From: Bacilli bacterium
Lineage (GTDB): Bacteria; Bacillota_I; Bacilli_A; RFN20; CAG-826
Reading direction: 5' to 3'
DNA: 18,039 nucleotides
Assembly (NCBI GenBank): GCA_017531065.1
Contig: JAFXLR010000129.1
Span: 1-18,039, forward strand
Shown here: piece by piece, positions 1 to 6,180 of the stretch
Layout: every line of letters starts with the position of its first letter
How positions within the stretch are numbered: position 1 is the first letter of the stretch
Program-made: the position numbers and the translations under genes
Notes under the pieces: model-generated
What the model saw: only the letters and a program-made list of their open reading frames with translations
Databases searched by the model: none
What the model was told of the DNA's origin: nothing

Positions 1-75
1 GTCGGCGATGACGCCGCAGATGCGGTCGATGTCCTCGGCCTTCAGGTACGGGTGCATCGGGAGCGCGAAGCGCGA
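1..75 (-). CDS. DegT/DnrJ/EryC1-type aminotransferase fragment (chimeric end)
   Basis: Read on the minus strand, this stretch is open and encodes FALPMHPYLKAEDIDRICG followed by VIAD. This is the typical C-terminal signature of PLP-dependent sugar aminotransferases of the DegT/DnrJ/EryC1/StrS family, where LPMHPYL and a D-I-x-x-I-C helix are conserved. Those enzymes make amino sugars for envelope polysaccharides. Neither end of the gene is present. The stretch is about two-thirds G+C, well above the rest of the window. It meets the truncated yqeG head-on at about position 74, within a short GC-rich repeat-like stretch. I infer that it comes from another organism or locus through an assembly or amplification chimera. 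Homology is judged by eye. Confidence 0.6.
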
Positions 76-436
76 ACTCATCGAAACGCTTAAGAAAGCC
101 GGAATTGAGTTCTATATCGCTTCCAACAACACTTCCAAACGCGTATCACTTTATGGTGAGAGCCTTGGAATCAAAGTCTTCTCTGGGTTAATGAAACCTT
201 TCAGCGGTCCGCTTAAGAAGCTGATTGCGAGAGAAGGCTTCAAAAAAGAGGAAATAGTCCTTATCGGCGACCAAGTCCTCACTGATGTGAAGGCCGGAAA
301 CAAAGCTGGCATCATGACAATCCTCACTGAGCCAATCAGCAAAGGTGACATCATTTGGACCAGATTTAATCGCGTTTTCGAGAAAAAGAAAAGAAGAAAG
401 ATTCTCTCTGAGACCTATAATTTAATTGGGAGGTAA
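74..436 (+). CDS. yqeG: YqeG family HAD phosphatase, 5'-truncated
   Basis: This is a HAD-superfamily phosphatase of the YqeG (subfamily IIIA) type, found at the head of the yqeG-yqeH ribosome-assembly operon; its substrate is not firmly known. The visible 120 residues run from ELIETLKKAGIEF. They include the SNN motif (HAD motif II region), a K-P segment (motif III) and IGDQVLTDVKAGN, which holds the motif IV acidic residues, followed by the family's GNxxG and P-I segments. The N-terminal 45-50 residues, with the nucleophilic DxD motif, are missing because the sequence switches to unrelated GC-rich DNA before position 74. The open frame continues to position 8, but those residues do not resemble YqeG. 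The stop codon lies directly after GGGAGG, the ribosome site of the next gene. Confidence 0.85.
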   Translation, partial: ELIETLKKAGIEFYIASNNTSKRVSLYGESLGIKVFSGLMKPFSGPLKKLIAREGFKKEEIVLIGDQVLTDVKAGNKAGIMTILTEPISKGDIIWTRFNRVFEKKKRRKILSETYNLIGR

Positions 437-440
437 AAAG

Positions 441-1619
441 ATGAGTATCATCAAATCCGTCCGTCGTTGCTACAACTGTGGCTAAGTCCTTCAGGACGAA
501 GTTCCAAGCAAAGAGGGTTACATCGAACCTACGACTTTGCTATTGCTTCACGCAAGCGACATGATCCTTTGCCACGAATGCTATGAGGAACTTCATCCAA
601 ACGAAGCGCCAGCAGCCGCAGATGTTTCCGATGAATTCTTAAGCATGCTTAGAGACGCCAAAAAAGAAGGCGCCACGATTGTTTACCTAATCGATTTGAT
701 TTCCTTTGAATGCTCATTCAACAAAGAAGTCCTCGATTTAATTGTCGACCTCCCAGTAATCATCATCGCCAGCAAATGGGATTTGATGCCAAAAGAGACA
801 GAAGTCGAGCATACCAAAGAGTATGTCGCTCACCGTTTCAGAGCCGAAGGCTTCAAGAAAGCCAAAGGAACTGACGTCATCCTCCTTGATTACAACAATT
901 CCGCAGATGCCACGCTTGCTTCCGGAATGATCAAGAAGAAACGCCAGGGCAAGAACGTCTATGTTATTGGTGCCAAAGGAGCGGGCAAGAGTGCCTTCCT
1001 TACGAGCTTCCTTAGGCAATTTAAGAATACTTCCAACCGTGGAATCTCGATTGGAGCTTATAAAAACACCTCACTCGAGGTTTGGCAGATTCCTCTCGAT
1101 GACAATTCCTACATCTACGACACTCCAGGTACCGGCGTTAAGAACTCCTTCCTTGGAAAGAACAATTACCCAAAAGAGATAGTCATCACAAGGAGATTGA
1201 CCCCAAGGTAACAAAACGTCGCCTTGAACGGCAGCTTATTCATTGGCGGTATTGCTAGAATCGATCCTATCAAACTCGCTTCTGGTAAGAAGAGAGTATC
1301 TTTCACATGTTACTTCGCACCTAAAGTAGCGCTTAAAGCCATCTCACCGAAGAATGACATGACTGCTTTATTCCAGAAATACATCAAGAACAAGGCTCTC
1401 AAGCCGAACGTCTATTGGTTCAAATGCCAGAATGACGCTGATGTCTTCGACTTTGTGCTAGAAGAGGATGGACCAAGAGATATCGGCATTGCCGGTCTTG
1501 GTTGGGTTTCCTTCGAAGGTAACGCAGGCGATGTCTTTAGAATCTATGTTCCTAAGAACATTGGTGCATACGCGTCACGCGCGAAGATTATTAAGAAAAA
1601 GGAAGGAAAGAAGAAATAA
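441..1619 (+). pseudogene. yqeH: YqeH ribosome-biogenesis GTPase with two in-frame TAA codons
   Basis: YqeH is a circularly permuted GTPase needed for 30S subunit assembly in Bacillus. The reading frame starts at ATG 441, eight bases after GGGAGG (428-433), and runs 393 codons to TAA 1617-1619. It is interrupted by TAA at codon 15 (483-485) and codon 257 (1209-1211), with no frameshift. An N-terminal zinc-finger pair (CYNC, then CHEC about 40 codons later) is visible. SKWD is in the G4 position, GAKGAGKS is the P-loop and DTPG is G3, in the permuted order G4-G1-G3. The C-terminal domain includes LFIGGIARID and GLGWVSF. The first stop falls between CG and VLQ of the zinc finger, the second after LTPR and before the GGIARID segment. 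G4 has S instead of N, and the usual PGTT of G2 reads KNTS. Either this is a recent pseudogene or the stops are base errors. Each could come from CAA, GAA or AAA by one change. Confidence 0.85.
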
Positions 1620-1915
1620 TGCTTTCTCCGAAAAACCGTGCATACCTTAAAGGCCTCGCCAATCATTTAAAGCCATCGCTCAACATTGGCAAAGGCGATA
1701 TAGATCAAACGCTCTTAGATGTCTTAGATAAAGCCCTAGAAGCCCACGAATTAGTTAAGGTTCGTGTTTTAGAAACGGCTTCTTCGACCTTTGAAGAGAT
1801 TTCCGACTCTCTTTGTGAGGGGACTGGCGCCCAATTTGTTGGCAAGGCCGGTCATATCATCACCCTTTACCGCGAAAGTAAGAAGAACAAGACAATCGTA
1901 CTTCCTCATAAATGA
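1619..1915 (+). CDS. yhbY: YhbY/YqeI-type CRM-domain RNA-binding protein
   Basis: This is a small (98 residues, normal length) single CRM-domain protein that binds pre-ribosomal RNA or ribosomal particles; the family includes E. coli YhbY and Bacillus YqeI. The start LSPKNRAYLKGLANHLKP and the following LNIGKGDID match the family signature, in which the GKG/GKxG loop contacts RNA. LVKVRVLE and the C-terminal QFVGKAGHIITLYRES, with its G-x-x-x-x-LYR element, complete the fold. The start ATG overlaps the yqeH stop as TAATG, and GGAAGG just upstream is a good ribosome site. Its TGA stop overlaps the next start as ATGA, so translation is probably coupled. That stop also shows TGA is not read as tryptophan here. 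Confidence 0.93.
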   Translation: MLSPKNRAYLKGLANHLKPSLNIGKGDIDQTLLDVLDKALEAHELVKVRVLETASSTFEEISDSLCEGTGAQFVGKAGHIITLYRESKKNKTIVLPHK

Positions 1916-3045
1916 ACGATAAGATAATCATTTACGGCGGCAGTTTTGACCCGCTTCATAACGGACATGTAGAAATTGCTAAGGCAGCATCTGACCTTTT
2001 AGGCTGTCCTCTTTTGTTCGTGCCAGCGAAGAACGCAAGATGGAAAGATAACGACGCAAGCCCGAAAGACCGTCTTGCCATGTTAAACATCGCTTGCAAA
2101 GAATTAAACAAAAACGGCAGTCGTTTTGGCGTTTCAACCTATGAAATGGAAGCCTCAGGGGATGGGCCGTCCTATAGCGTAGACACTGTTGTCCATTTTA
2201 AGAAAGAATATGACACCGTTTACTTTGTTATTGGAGCGGACCAAGTCAATCAATTCGAGAAATGGAAAGATCCTGATGTCATCGCCTCAAATTCACAGAT
2301 CTATTACGTCCCAAGAAATGGTTATCCATTAAAAGAAGAAAACATAAAGCGTTTCAATATGAAGGCTTTACCATTTAAAGAACATGAAGTGTCCAGCACG
2401 GACATCCGTGAGATGAAATCTATCGATTATCCTGATTGCATCAGACGTTATGTCGAAACCAACTATCTATATTTCATCAAAAGATTAGCGAAATACCTAA
2501 AGAAAACGCGGCTTGATCACTCTGTTCGTGTTGCTAATGTCGCATTGGATATAGCAAGAAACAATAGCAAGGTCCTCGATCCTTTGAAAACTTATCAGGC
2601 CGCTATGCTCCATGATATCGGCAAATACATCCCGGACGATGAATCGAAAGCGATAGTAGCGAGAGAATATTCTAAAGAATATGCAGAATATCCTTATTGG
2701 GCCCTCCATCAGTGGGTAGGAGCCTACTTAGCCGAGAAAGAATTTGGCATTAAGGACAAAGACATCCTCGACTCAATCGCGTATCACTGCACAGGAAGAG
2801 CAGAAATGGGTCCTCTTGAGCAAACAATCTATAGCGCGGATAAAATTGAGCCAGGCAGGGGATACGACTCTTCTGAGCTTATTAACGGATGTCTCCGTGA
2901 CTATCACGAAGGATTCTTAGGCGTATTAGCCGCCAACAGGATCTATTTAGCCGAAAAAACGAAGAATACACCCCATAACAACAGTTGTCCGCTAACTGAA
3001 GAAAGCTATTTCTATTTTTTAGATAACAAGAAAGGAACGAATTAA
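1912..3045 (+). CDS. nadD: NadD-YqeK fusion: nicotinate-nucleotide adenylyltransferase + HD-domain dinucleotide hydrolase
   Basis: This is a 377-residue two-domain protein. Residues 1 to about 190 are NadD, which adenylates nicotinate mononucleotide to deamido-NAD in cytosolic NAD synthesis. GSFDPLHNGH (10-19) is the nucleotidyltransferase HxGH motif and SSTDIR (161-166) the second conserved motif. Residues from about 195 on are an HD-domain protein of the YqeK type, a family shown to hydrolyse Ap4A symmetrically. Metal ligands are visible as LDHSVRVA (H203), LHDIGK (H234, D235), LHQWVG, AYHCTG and SADKIEPGR. In Bacillus these are two adjacent genes, nadD and yqeK; here the frame runs through with no stop between them. 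Fused forms are known in some Mollicutes-related genomes. The start overlaps the yhbY stop (ATGA) and the end overlaps rsfS (TAATG). Confidence 0.93.
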   Translation: MNDKIIIYGGSFDPLHNGHVEIAKAASDLLGCPLLFVPAKNARWKDNDASPKDRLAMLNIACKELNKNGSRFGVSTYEMEASGDGPSYSVDTVVHFKKEYDTVYFVIGADQVNQFEKWKDPDVIASNSQIYYVPRNGYPLKEENIKRFNMKALPFKEHEVSSTDIREMKSIDYPDCIRRYVETNYLYFIKRLAKYLKKTRLDHSVRVANVALDIARNNSKVLDPLKTYQAAMLHDIGKYIPDDESKAIVAREYSKEYAEYPYWALHQWVGAYLAEKEFGIKDKDILDSIAYHCTGRAEMGPLEQTIYSADKIEPGRGYDSSELINGCLRDYHEGFLGVLAANRIYLAEKTKNTPHNNSCPLTEESYFYFLDNKKGTN

Positions 3046-3362
3046 TGGCTTATCCTAAACTAATCAAAGAAACCAAAGAATTACTCGAAGAGAAAAAGGG
3101 AGAAGACATTAAGATAATCGATGTCAGGCAAAGAACGCCTTTCACGGATTATTACATACTGGCAACAGCTCCGAATATGAGAGCTATAGGCGCATACGCA
3201 GACGCGTTAGAAGAATTCTTCCAAGATAAAGTCGAAGATTTAAGGCAAAGCGAAGGCCAACCAGAGTCAGGTTGGGTATTAGTGGACGCTGGTGAGGTAG
3301 TAGTGCATCTGTTCTCAGCTCCTAAACGCCAAGAAATGAATCTGGAAGAACTATTCAAGTAA
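3045..3362 (+). CDS. rsfS: Ribosome silencing factor RsfS
   Basis: RsfS (Iojap/YbeB/YqeL, DUF143 family) binds ribosomal protein uL14 and blocks subunit joining when nutrients are short. The 105-residue length fits the family. Typical segments are IKIIDVRQRTPFTDYYILAT, where the D-x-R/x-x-x-x-F-TDYYI core is conserved, and the C-terminal GWVLVDAGEVVVHLF, matching the W-x-L-x-D-x-G-x-x-V-H-x-F signature. The start ATG overlaps the nadD stop and AAAGGA lies 5' of it. This is the last gene of the plus-strand operon; a hairpin with a T-run follows within 20 bases. The usual next gene in Bacillus, the methyltransferase yqeM, is absent. Confidence 0.94.
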   Translation: MAYPKLIKETKELLEEKKGEDIKIIDVRQRTPFTDYYILATAPNMRAIGAYADALEEFFQDKVEDLRQSEGQPESGWVLVDAGEVVVHLFSAPKRQEMNLEELFK

Positions 3363-3381
3363 TCCAAAGACAACAACCAAG

Positions 3382-3417
3382 AAAGACCGCAACGGAAGTG
3401 CCACAAACGGTCTTTTT
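3382..3417 (+). terminator. Rho-independent-type terminator after rsfS
   Basis: An 8-bp inverted repeat AAAGACCG (3382-3389) and CGGTCTTT (3408-3415) is followed by a T-run to 3419. The loop is long (18 bases) for a classical terminator, but the position 20 bases after the last gene fits. Confidence 0.65.
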
Positions 3418-3419
3418 TT

Positions 3420-3973
3420 AACCCAAAAATTAAGGACTTTAAGCGGTTTCATTGACGACATTACAATTTGATTTTAAACATACCATATTTTGATCAAAAA
3501 TCAGTGGTGGAAGGAAAAGCCATGTTTTTAAAAATATGCAAAATGCACCCAAAATTTTTTTCATTTTTAGTAACTACTTTTGGGCCTCCACTTCCGAAAT
3601 TACTATTTCTTCGCATAATAGCCTTTATGTTAACTAATAGTGATATTAAAAGGCTAATATTCGCGTTTATATATTAGTCTAAATAATTATTGAAACTCTT
3701 TATCCACCCAATTTTTGAGTTTTTAACATATTTCTTAAAACTACTAATTAACTACTTTTGAAATCTACTAACTATTACACCTAAAAACCATGCTTTTAGC
3801 TCTCTAAATATTGGTGTCAAAAAAGTCATCAAAAATACAATTATTCTTAATCTATTTTTATATTGACTATTTCTTGTAAGGGCTTTCAGTTTATATGCAT
3901 TTTAAGTTAATAAAGAAAACCTTTCCTTTATAATCTTTTCTTGTTTCTGATGATTCTATTTCAGGAGATAAAT
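3420..3973. other. AT-rich convergent intergenic region without convincing genes
   Basis: About 550 bases between the ends of two convergent operons, clearly richer in A+T than the flanking genes. I see no ORF with family features. It holds the dif-like site at 3608-3635 and several weak repeats. These are a 12-bp direct repeat (TAACTACTTTTG at 3571-3582 and 3749-3760) with further degenerate ACTACTAA-like copies between and after, an inverted repeat CCCAAAA/TTTTGGG (3548-3554 with 3578-3584), and CTAATAT/ATATTAG (3654-3660 with 3671-3677). A single near-consensus DnaA box (TTATCCACC, 3700-3708) is probably chance. No tRNA or riboswitch pattern was found. Confidence 0.6.
3608..3635 (+). other. 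dif: Candidate dif site (XerC/XerD recombination target)
   Basis: This is a 28-bp site with the XerC/XerD architecture: an 11-bp left arm TCTTCGCATAA, a 6-bp centre TAGCCT, and an 11-bp right arm TTATGTTAACT. Recalled from memory, the E. coli dif right arm (TTATGTTAAAT) and the B. subtilis one (TTATGTAAACT) each differ at one position. The left arm matches E. coli at 8 of 11 and B. subtilis at 7 of 11. The inner CATAA/TTATG symmetry and the exact 6-bp spacing are as expected. It lies in a convergent, AT-rich gap about 450 bp from a Xer recombinase gene. Dimer resolution at the terminus is inferred, not shown. Confidence 0.55.
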
Positions 3974-4003
3974 GAAAAAGGCATTCCTTTTTTGAGGAAC
4001 GCC
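3974..4003 (-). terminator. Rho-independent terminator of the xerD-side operon
   Basis: On the minus strand the sequence reads GGCGTTCC, an 8-base A-rich loop, GGAATGCC, then TTTTTC. The stem is 8 bp with one G-U pair (3996-4003 with 3980-3987). On the plus strand the same pair would be an A-C mismatch and no T-run follows, so the element is oriented to stop transcription from xerD. Confidence 0.75.
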
Positions 4004-4084
4004 GTTTAAGTTAATTGCCTCTTACCCTTTTCCTTATTTATATATACGCATTCGGATCTAAATATGAAACCACATTCATATTTA

Positions 4085-4966
4085 TTATTTTCTGGAACTG
4101 TATCTATCGTAGGCTGAGACTATTCTCTTTGTTGAGACCTGAGTATAAACCTGCGTCGTCGAGATCTTGCTGTGTCCAAGCATTTCCTGAACCGCTCTAA
4201 GCTCAGCGCCGTTCTCTAAGAGATGCGTTGCAAAGCAATGTCTTAAGGTATGCGGAGAGATTGCGTCATCAATACCGGCCATCATTGCGTAATGTTTTAC
4301 CTGTTTGAAGAAATAAATCCTGGATACTGGATGTCCTTGTTTGTTTAAGAATAGATAATTCGAGGCATGACCTGGGTTCTTTTTCCTAACGCCATCGATG
4401 TATTTAGATAAATATTCCAAGGCAAACGACGAAACAGGAACACTGCGCTGTTTATTCCCTTTTCCGAATACAGTGATTATTTTTCCTGGGATATCGAGGT
4501 TTTTGAACTGGAGGCTGATCAATTCGCTGACACGAAGACCCGTGGCATACATTACTTCAAGCATCGCGCGGTCTCTTTGGCCGCTTTCCTTGGTCATGTC
4601 AGGAGCTTCTAACAACGCCTCAACATCCTCGTTGGACACCACCAAAGGCAACTTCTTATCTTTTTTAGGCTTTTCGAATTCTGGAATATCTGCCTCTATC
4701 AGCCCTTCTCCAACCAAAAATGTAAAGAAATTTTTCAAACAGCTATAGCGCCTTAGAATCGTCGATGCAGCCTTATTACTTTCTCCCTCTTTTTGTATGT
4801 ATTCTGCTATTTGTTGAATCATCAAATCATCGGTAGTCTTTGTTTCATTGAAATAATCAAAAAACAACTTAAGGTCTTCCTTATAGTTTTCGATGGTCGT
4901 TCTCGAAACGCCTTTCTCAACTTGGAGATGTTGCAAAAACAACGAGATAGCTTCTCTAATTTCCAT
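4085..4966 (-). CDS. xerD: Tyrosine recombinase, XerC/XerD family
   Basis: This is a 293-residue site-specific tyrosine recombinase of the size and layout of XerC/XerD, which resolve chromosome dimers at dif. Residues 1-88 form the SAM-like core-binding domain, with the typical opening of a helix plus K-G-x-S-x-x-T-I-x-x-Y. Residues 108-290 form the catalytic domain. All catalytic residues are present: R145 in ATGLRVSEL, K169 in FGKGNKQR, H239 and R242 in PHTLRH, H265 in LGHSKISTTQ, and nucleophile Y274 in VYTQVS. Its start lies inside the end of dinB (11-bp overlap), so it is translated from the same message. A terminator follows about 80 bases after its stop. XerD rather than XerC is my preference from the overall sequence, not proven; with only one such gene in the window the partner cannot be judged. 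Confidence 0.92.
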   Translation of the reverse strand: MEIREAISLFLQHLQVEKGVSRTTIENYKEDLKLFFDYFNETKTTDDLMIQQIAEYIQKEGESNKAASTILRRYSCLKNFFTFLVGEGLIEADIPEFEKPKKDKKLPLVVSNEDVEALLEAPDMTKESGQRDRAMLEVMYATGLRVSELISLQFKNLDIPGKIITVFGKGNKQRSVPVSSFALEYLSKYIDGVRKKNPGHASNYLFLNKQGHPVSRIYFFKQVKHYAMMAGIDDAISPHTLRHCFATHLLENGAELRAVQEMLGHSKISTTQVYTQVSTKRIVSAYDRYSSRK

Positions 4967-6140
4967 TTTTCTTCAATGCCTCGCTAGCAATCATGACCAC
5001 CTTTTTGTTGACTTTTCTATTCAAGGAATCAATCAATACCTGGGTTTTATCTTCCTCATAGTCGCTTTCTTCGAATAACGACATCTGGGCGTTCCTATCC
5101 TTAAAAGGAACCAGATTGCCCGCAGTTACTCCAACCAGACGGATCAGTTTTCCCGAATAGTGATCTACATAAAGCTTTTTGGCCATCGTTGAAATGTCCT
5201 CAGCTTCATAAACAGGTTCCAACAGATTCAAAGACTTTGAGCTTACCTTGAAAGTATAGTCCTTTACATTTAAGACCAATCTTTTACATTTCTTCTTCTC
5301 TTTCACGAGATCGTCGCTGACTTCTTTGGATAAGGATTCGATAACTGTTTTGATTTCATCGAAGTCATCGGTATCAGCCATGAAAGTCTGACTGTGGCCA
5401 ATGGACTTCGGATCTGGCCTTTCCGGATTAACGACATCATCGCCGTATCCATTAATGCTCTCTACGTAATAATCGAACCGTTTCTTAAAGTATTTCCTCA
5501 TGCCAGTCTCGTTCTCGATCAATTCATAGGCAAAATCGCCTATCGTGTTGATTCCTTTGCTCCTTAAAAAGGCGGCCGTTTTCTTTCCGATTCCGAAAAA
5601 GCTATCTATTTGAAGAGGATAAAGCATCTTTTTGATGTCTTTTCTCCTGATTACGGTGATTCCCATAGGCTTTTTCATATCAGAAGCCATCTTAGCGAGA
5701 AATTTCGTTGGCCCTACACCTATGGAACATTTCAAACCAATTTGTTTCAAAAGGCCTTGCTGCAAAGAGACCAGCTTGGCCATTGGGTCTTTTTCTTTCT
5801 CGAGCAAAGACGTCATATCGACGAAACCTTCATCGATCGATGCAGCTTCGACCAAAGACGAATAATTCTTAAGGTATCCGAAAAACGAGCGGGACAGCAT
5901 CTCGTAATACGAATAATCCCCAGGAAGGAAGATTCCATTAGGACAAAGCATCCTAGCTTCGCCAATAGGCATCGCTGAATGAACTCCGTATGATCTAGCC
6001 TCATATGAAGCCGTTGAAACAACGCCACGAGGTCCTAAGCCGCCAACAATTACCGGTTTTCCGACATATTCTGGACGACGGATCTGCTCAGCCGTAGCAA
6101 AGAATGCATTTAAATCTACGTGAATGATTATTTTGGCCAC
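4956..6140 (-). CDS. dinB: DNA polymerase IV (Y-family translesion polymerase)
   Basis: This is a 394-residue Y-family polymerase that copies damaged DNA. HVDLNAFFA carries the first metal-binding aspartate (D9) and the aromatic steric-gate pair. YEARSYGV is the nucleotide-contact motif, SIDEGFVD (D103, E104) the catalytic acidic pair, and IGVGPTKFLAKMASD the following conserved helix. The HhH segment FFGIGKKTAAFLRSKG and the little-finger domain follow. QMSLF at 352-356 is a clear sliding-clamp binding motif. The start codon is GTG with no Shine-Dalgarno. A near-consensus promoter ends 6 bases before it, so the mRNA may be leaderless. Position G in IDEG-F differs from the common A. The stop codon (TAG) lies inside xerD. 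No complete SOS box is seen, only a GAAC half-site. Confidence 0.93.
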   Translation of the reverse strand: MAKIIIHVDLNAFFATAEQIRRPEYVGKPVIVGGLGPRGVVSTASYEARSYGVHSAMPIGEARMLCPNGIFLPGDYSYYEMLSRSFFGYLKNYSSLVEAASIDEGFVDMTSLLEKEKDPMAKLVSLQQGLLKQIGLKCSIGVGPTKFLAKMASDMKKPMGITVIRRKDIKKMLYPLQIDSFFGIGKKTAAFLRSKGINTIGDFAYELIENETGMRKYFKKRFDYYVESINGYGDDVVNPERPDPKSIGHSQTFMADTDDFDEIKTVIESLSKEVSDDLVKEKKKCKRLVLNVKDYTFKVSSKSLNLLEPVYEAEDISTMAKKLYVDHYSGKLIRLVGVTAGNLVPFKDRNAQMSLFEESDYEEDKTQVLIDSLNRKVNKKVVMIASEALKKNGN

Positions 6141-6146
6141 GTAGAT

Positions 6147-6175
6147 ATTTTATTTTATGTGTTCCGTTATGTTAA
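6147..6175 (-). promoter_or_regulatory. Promoter for dinB (predicted start of transcription at or near the GTG)
   Basis: On the minus strand, TTAACA (-35, 6175-6170, 5 of 6 to consensus) and TAAAAT (-10, 6152-6147, 5 of 6) are separated by exactly 17 bases. Six bases separate the -10 from the GTG start, so RNA would begin at or within about one base of the start codon. The -35 overlaps the palindrome GTTAAC. Confidence 0.55.
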
Positions 6176-6180
6176 CTAAT

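Noticed and set aside
441-1619. Reassignment of TAA to an amino acid to explain yqeH
   Set aside because: TAA properly ends yqeG, nadD, rsfS, xerD, xseA and others with downstream starts overlapping it, and the long genes contain no other in-frame TAA.
3468-3677. 69-residue open frame in the AT-rich gap
   Set aside because: TTG start, no ribosome site, no family features, and it runs through the dif-like site and inverted repeats; it looks like chance.
3700-3708. DnaA box (TTATCCACC) as a sign of a replication origin
   Set aside because: Single copy with one mismatch, no dnaA or dnaN nearby, and no box cluster.
3972-3995. Seven-codon ORF (MKKAFLF) after AGGAG with TATAAT at 3929-3934
   Set aside because: The ribosome site is too close (4 bases), no -35 is visible, and the ORF lies inside the minus-strand terminator hairpin.
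6141-6180. SOS (LexA) box before dinB
   Set aside because: Only a GAAC half-site is present; the second half (GTTC at the required distance) is missing.
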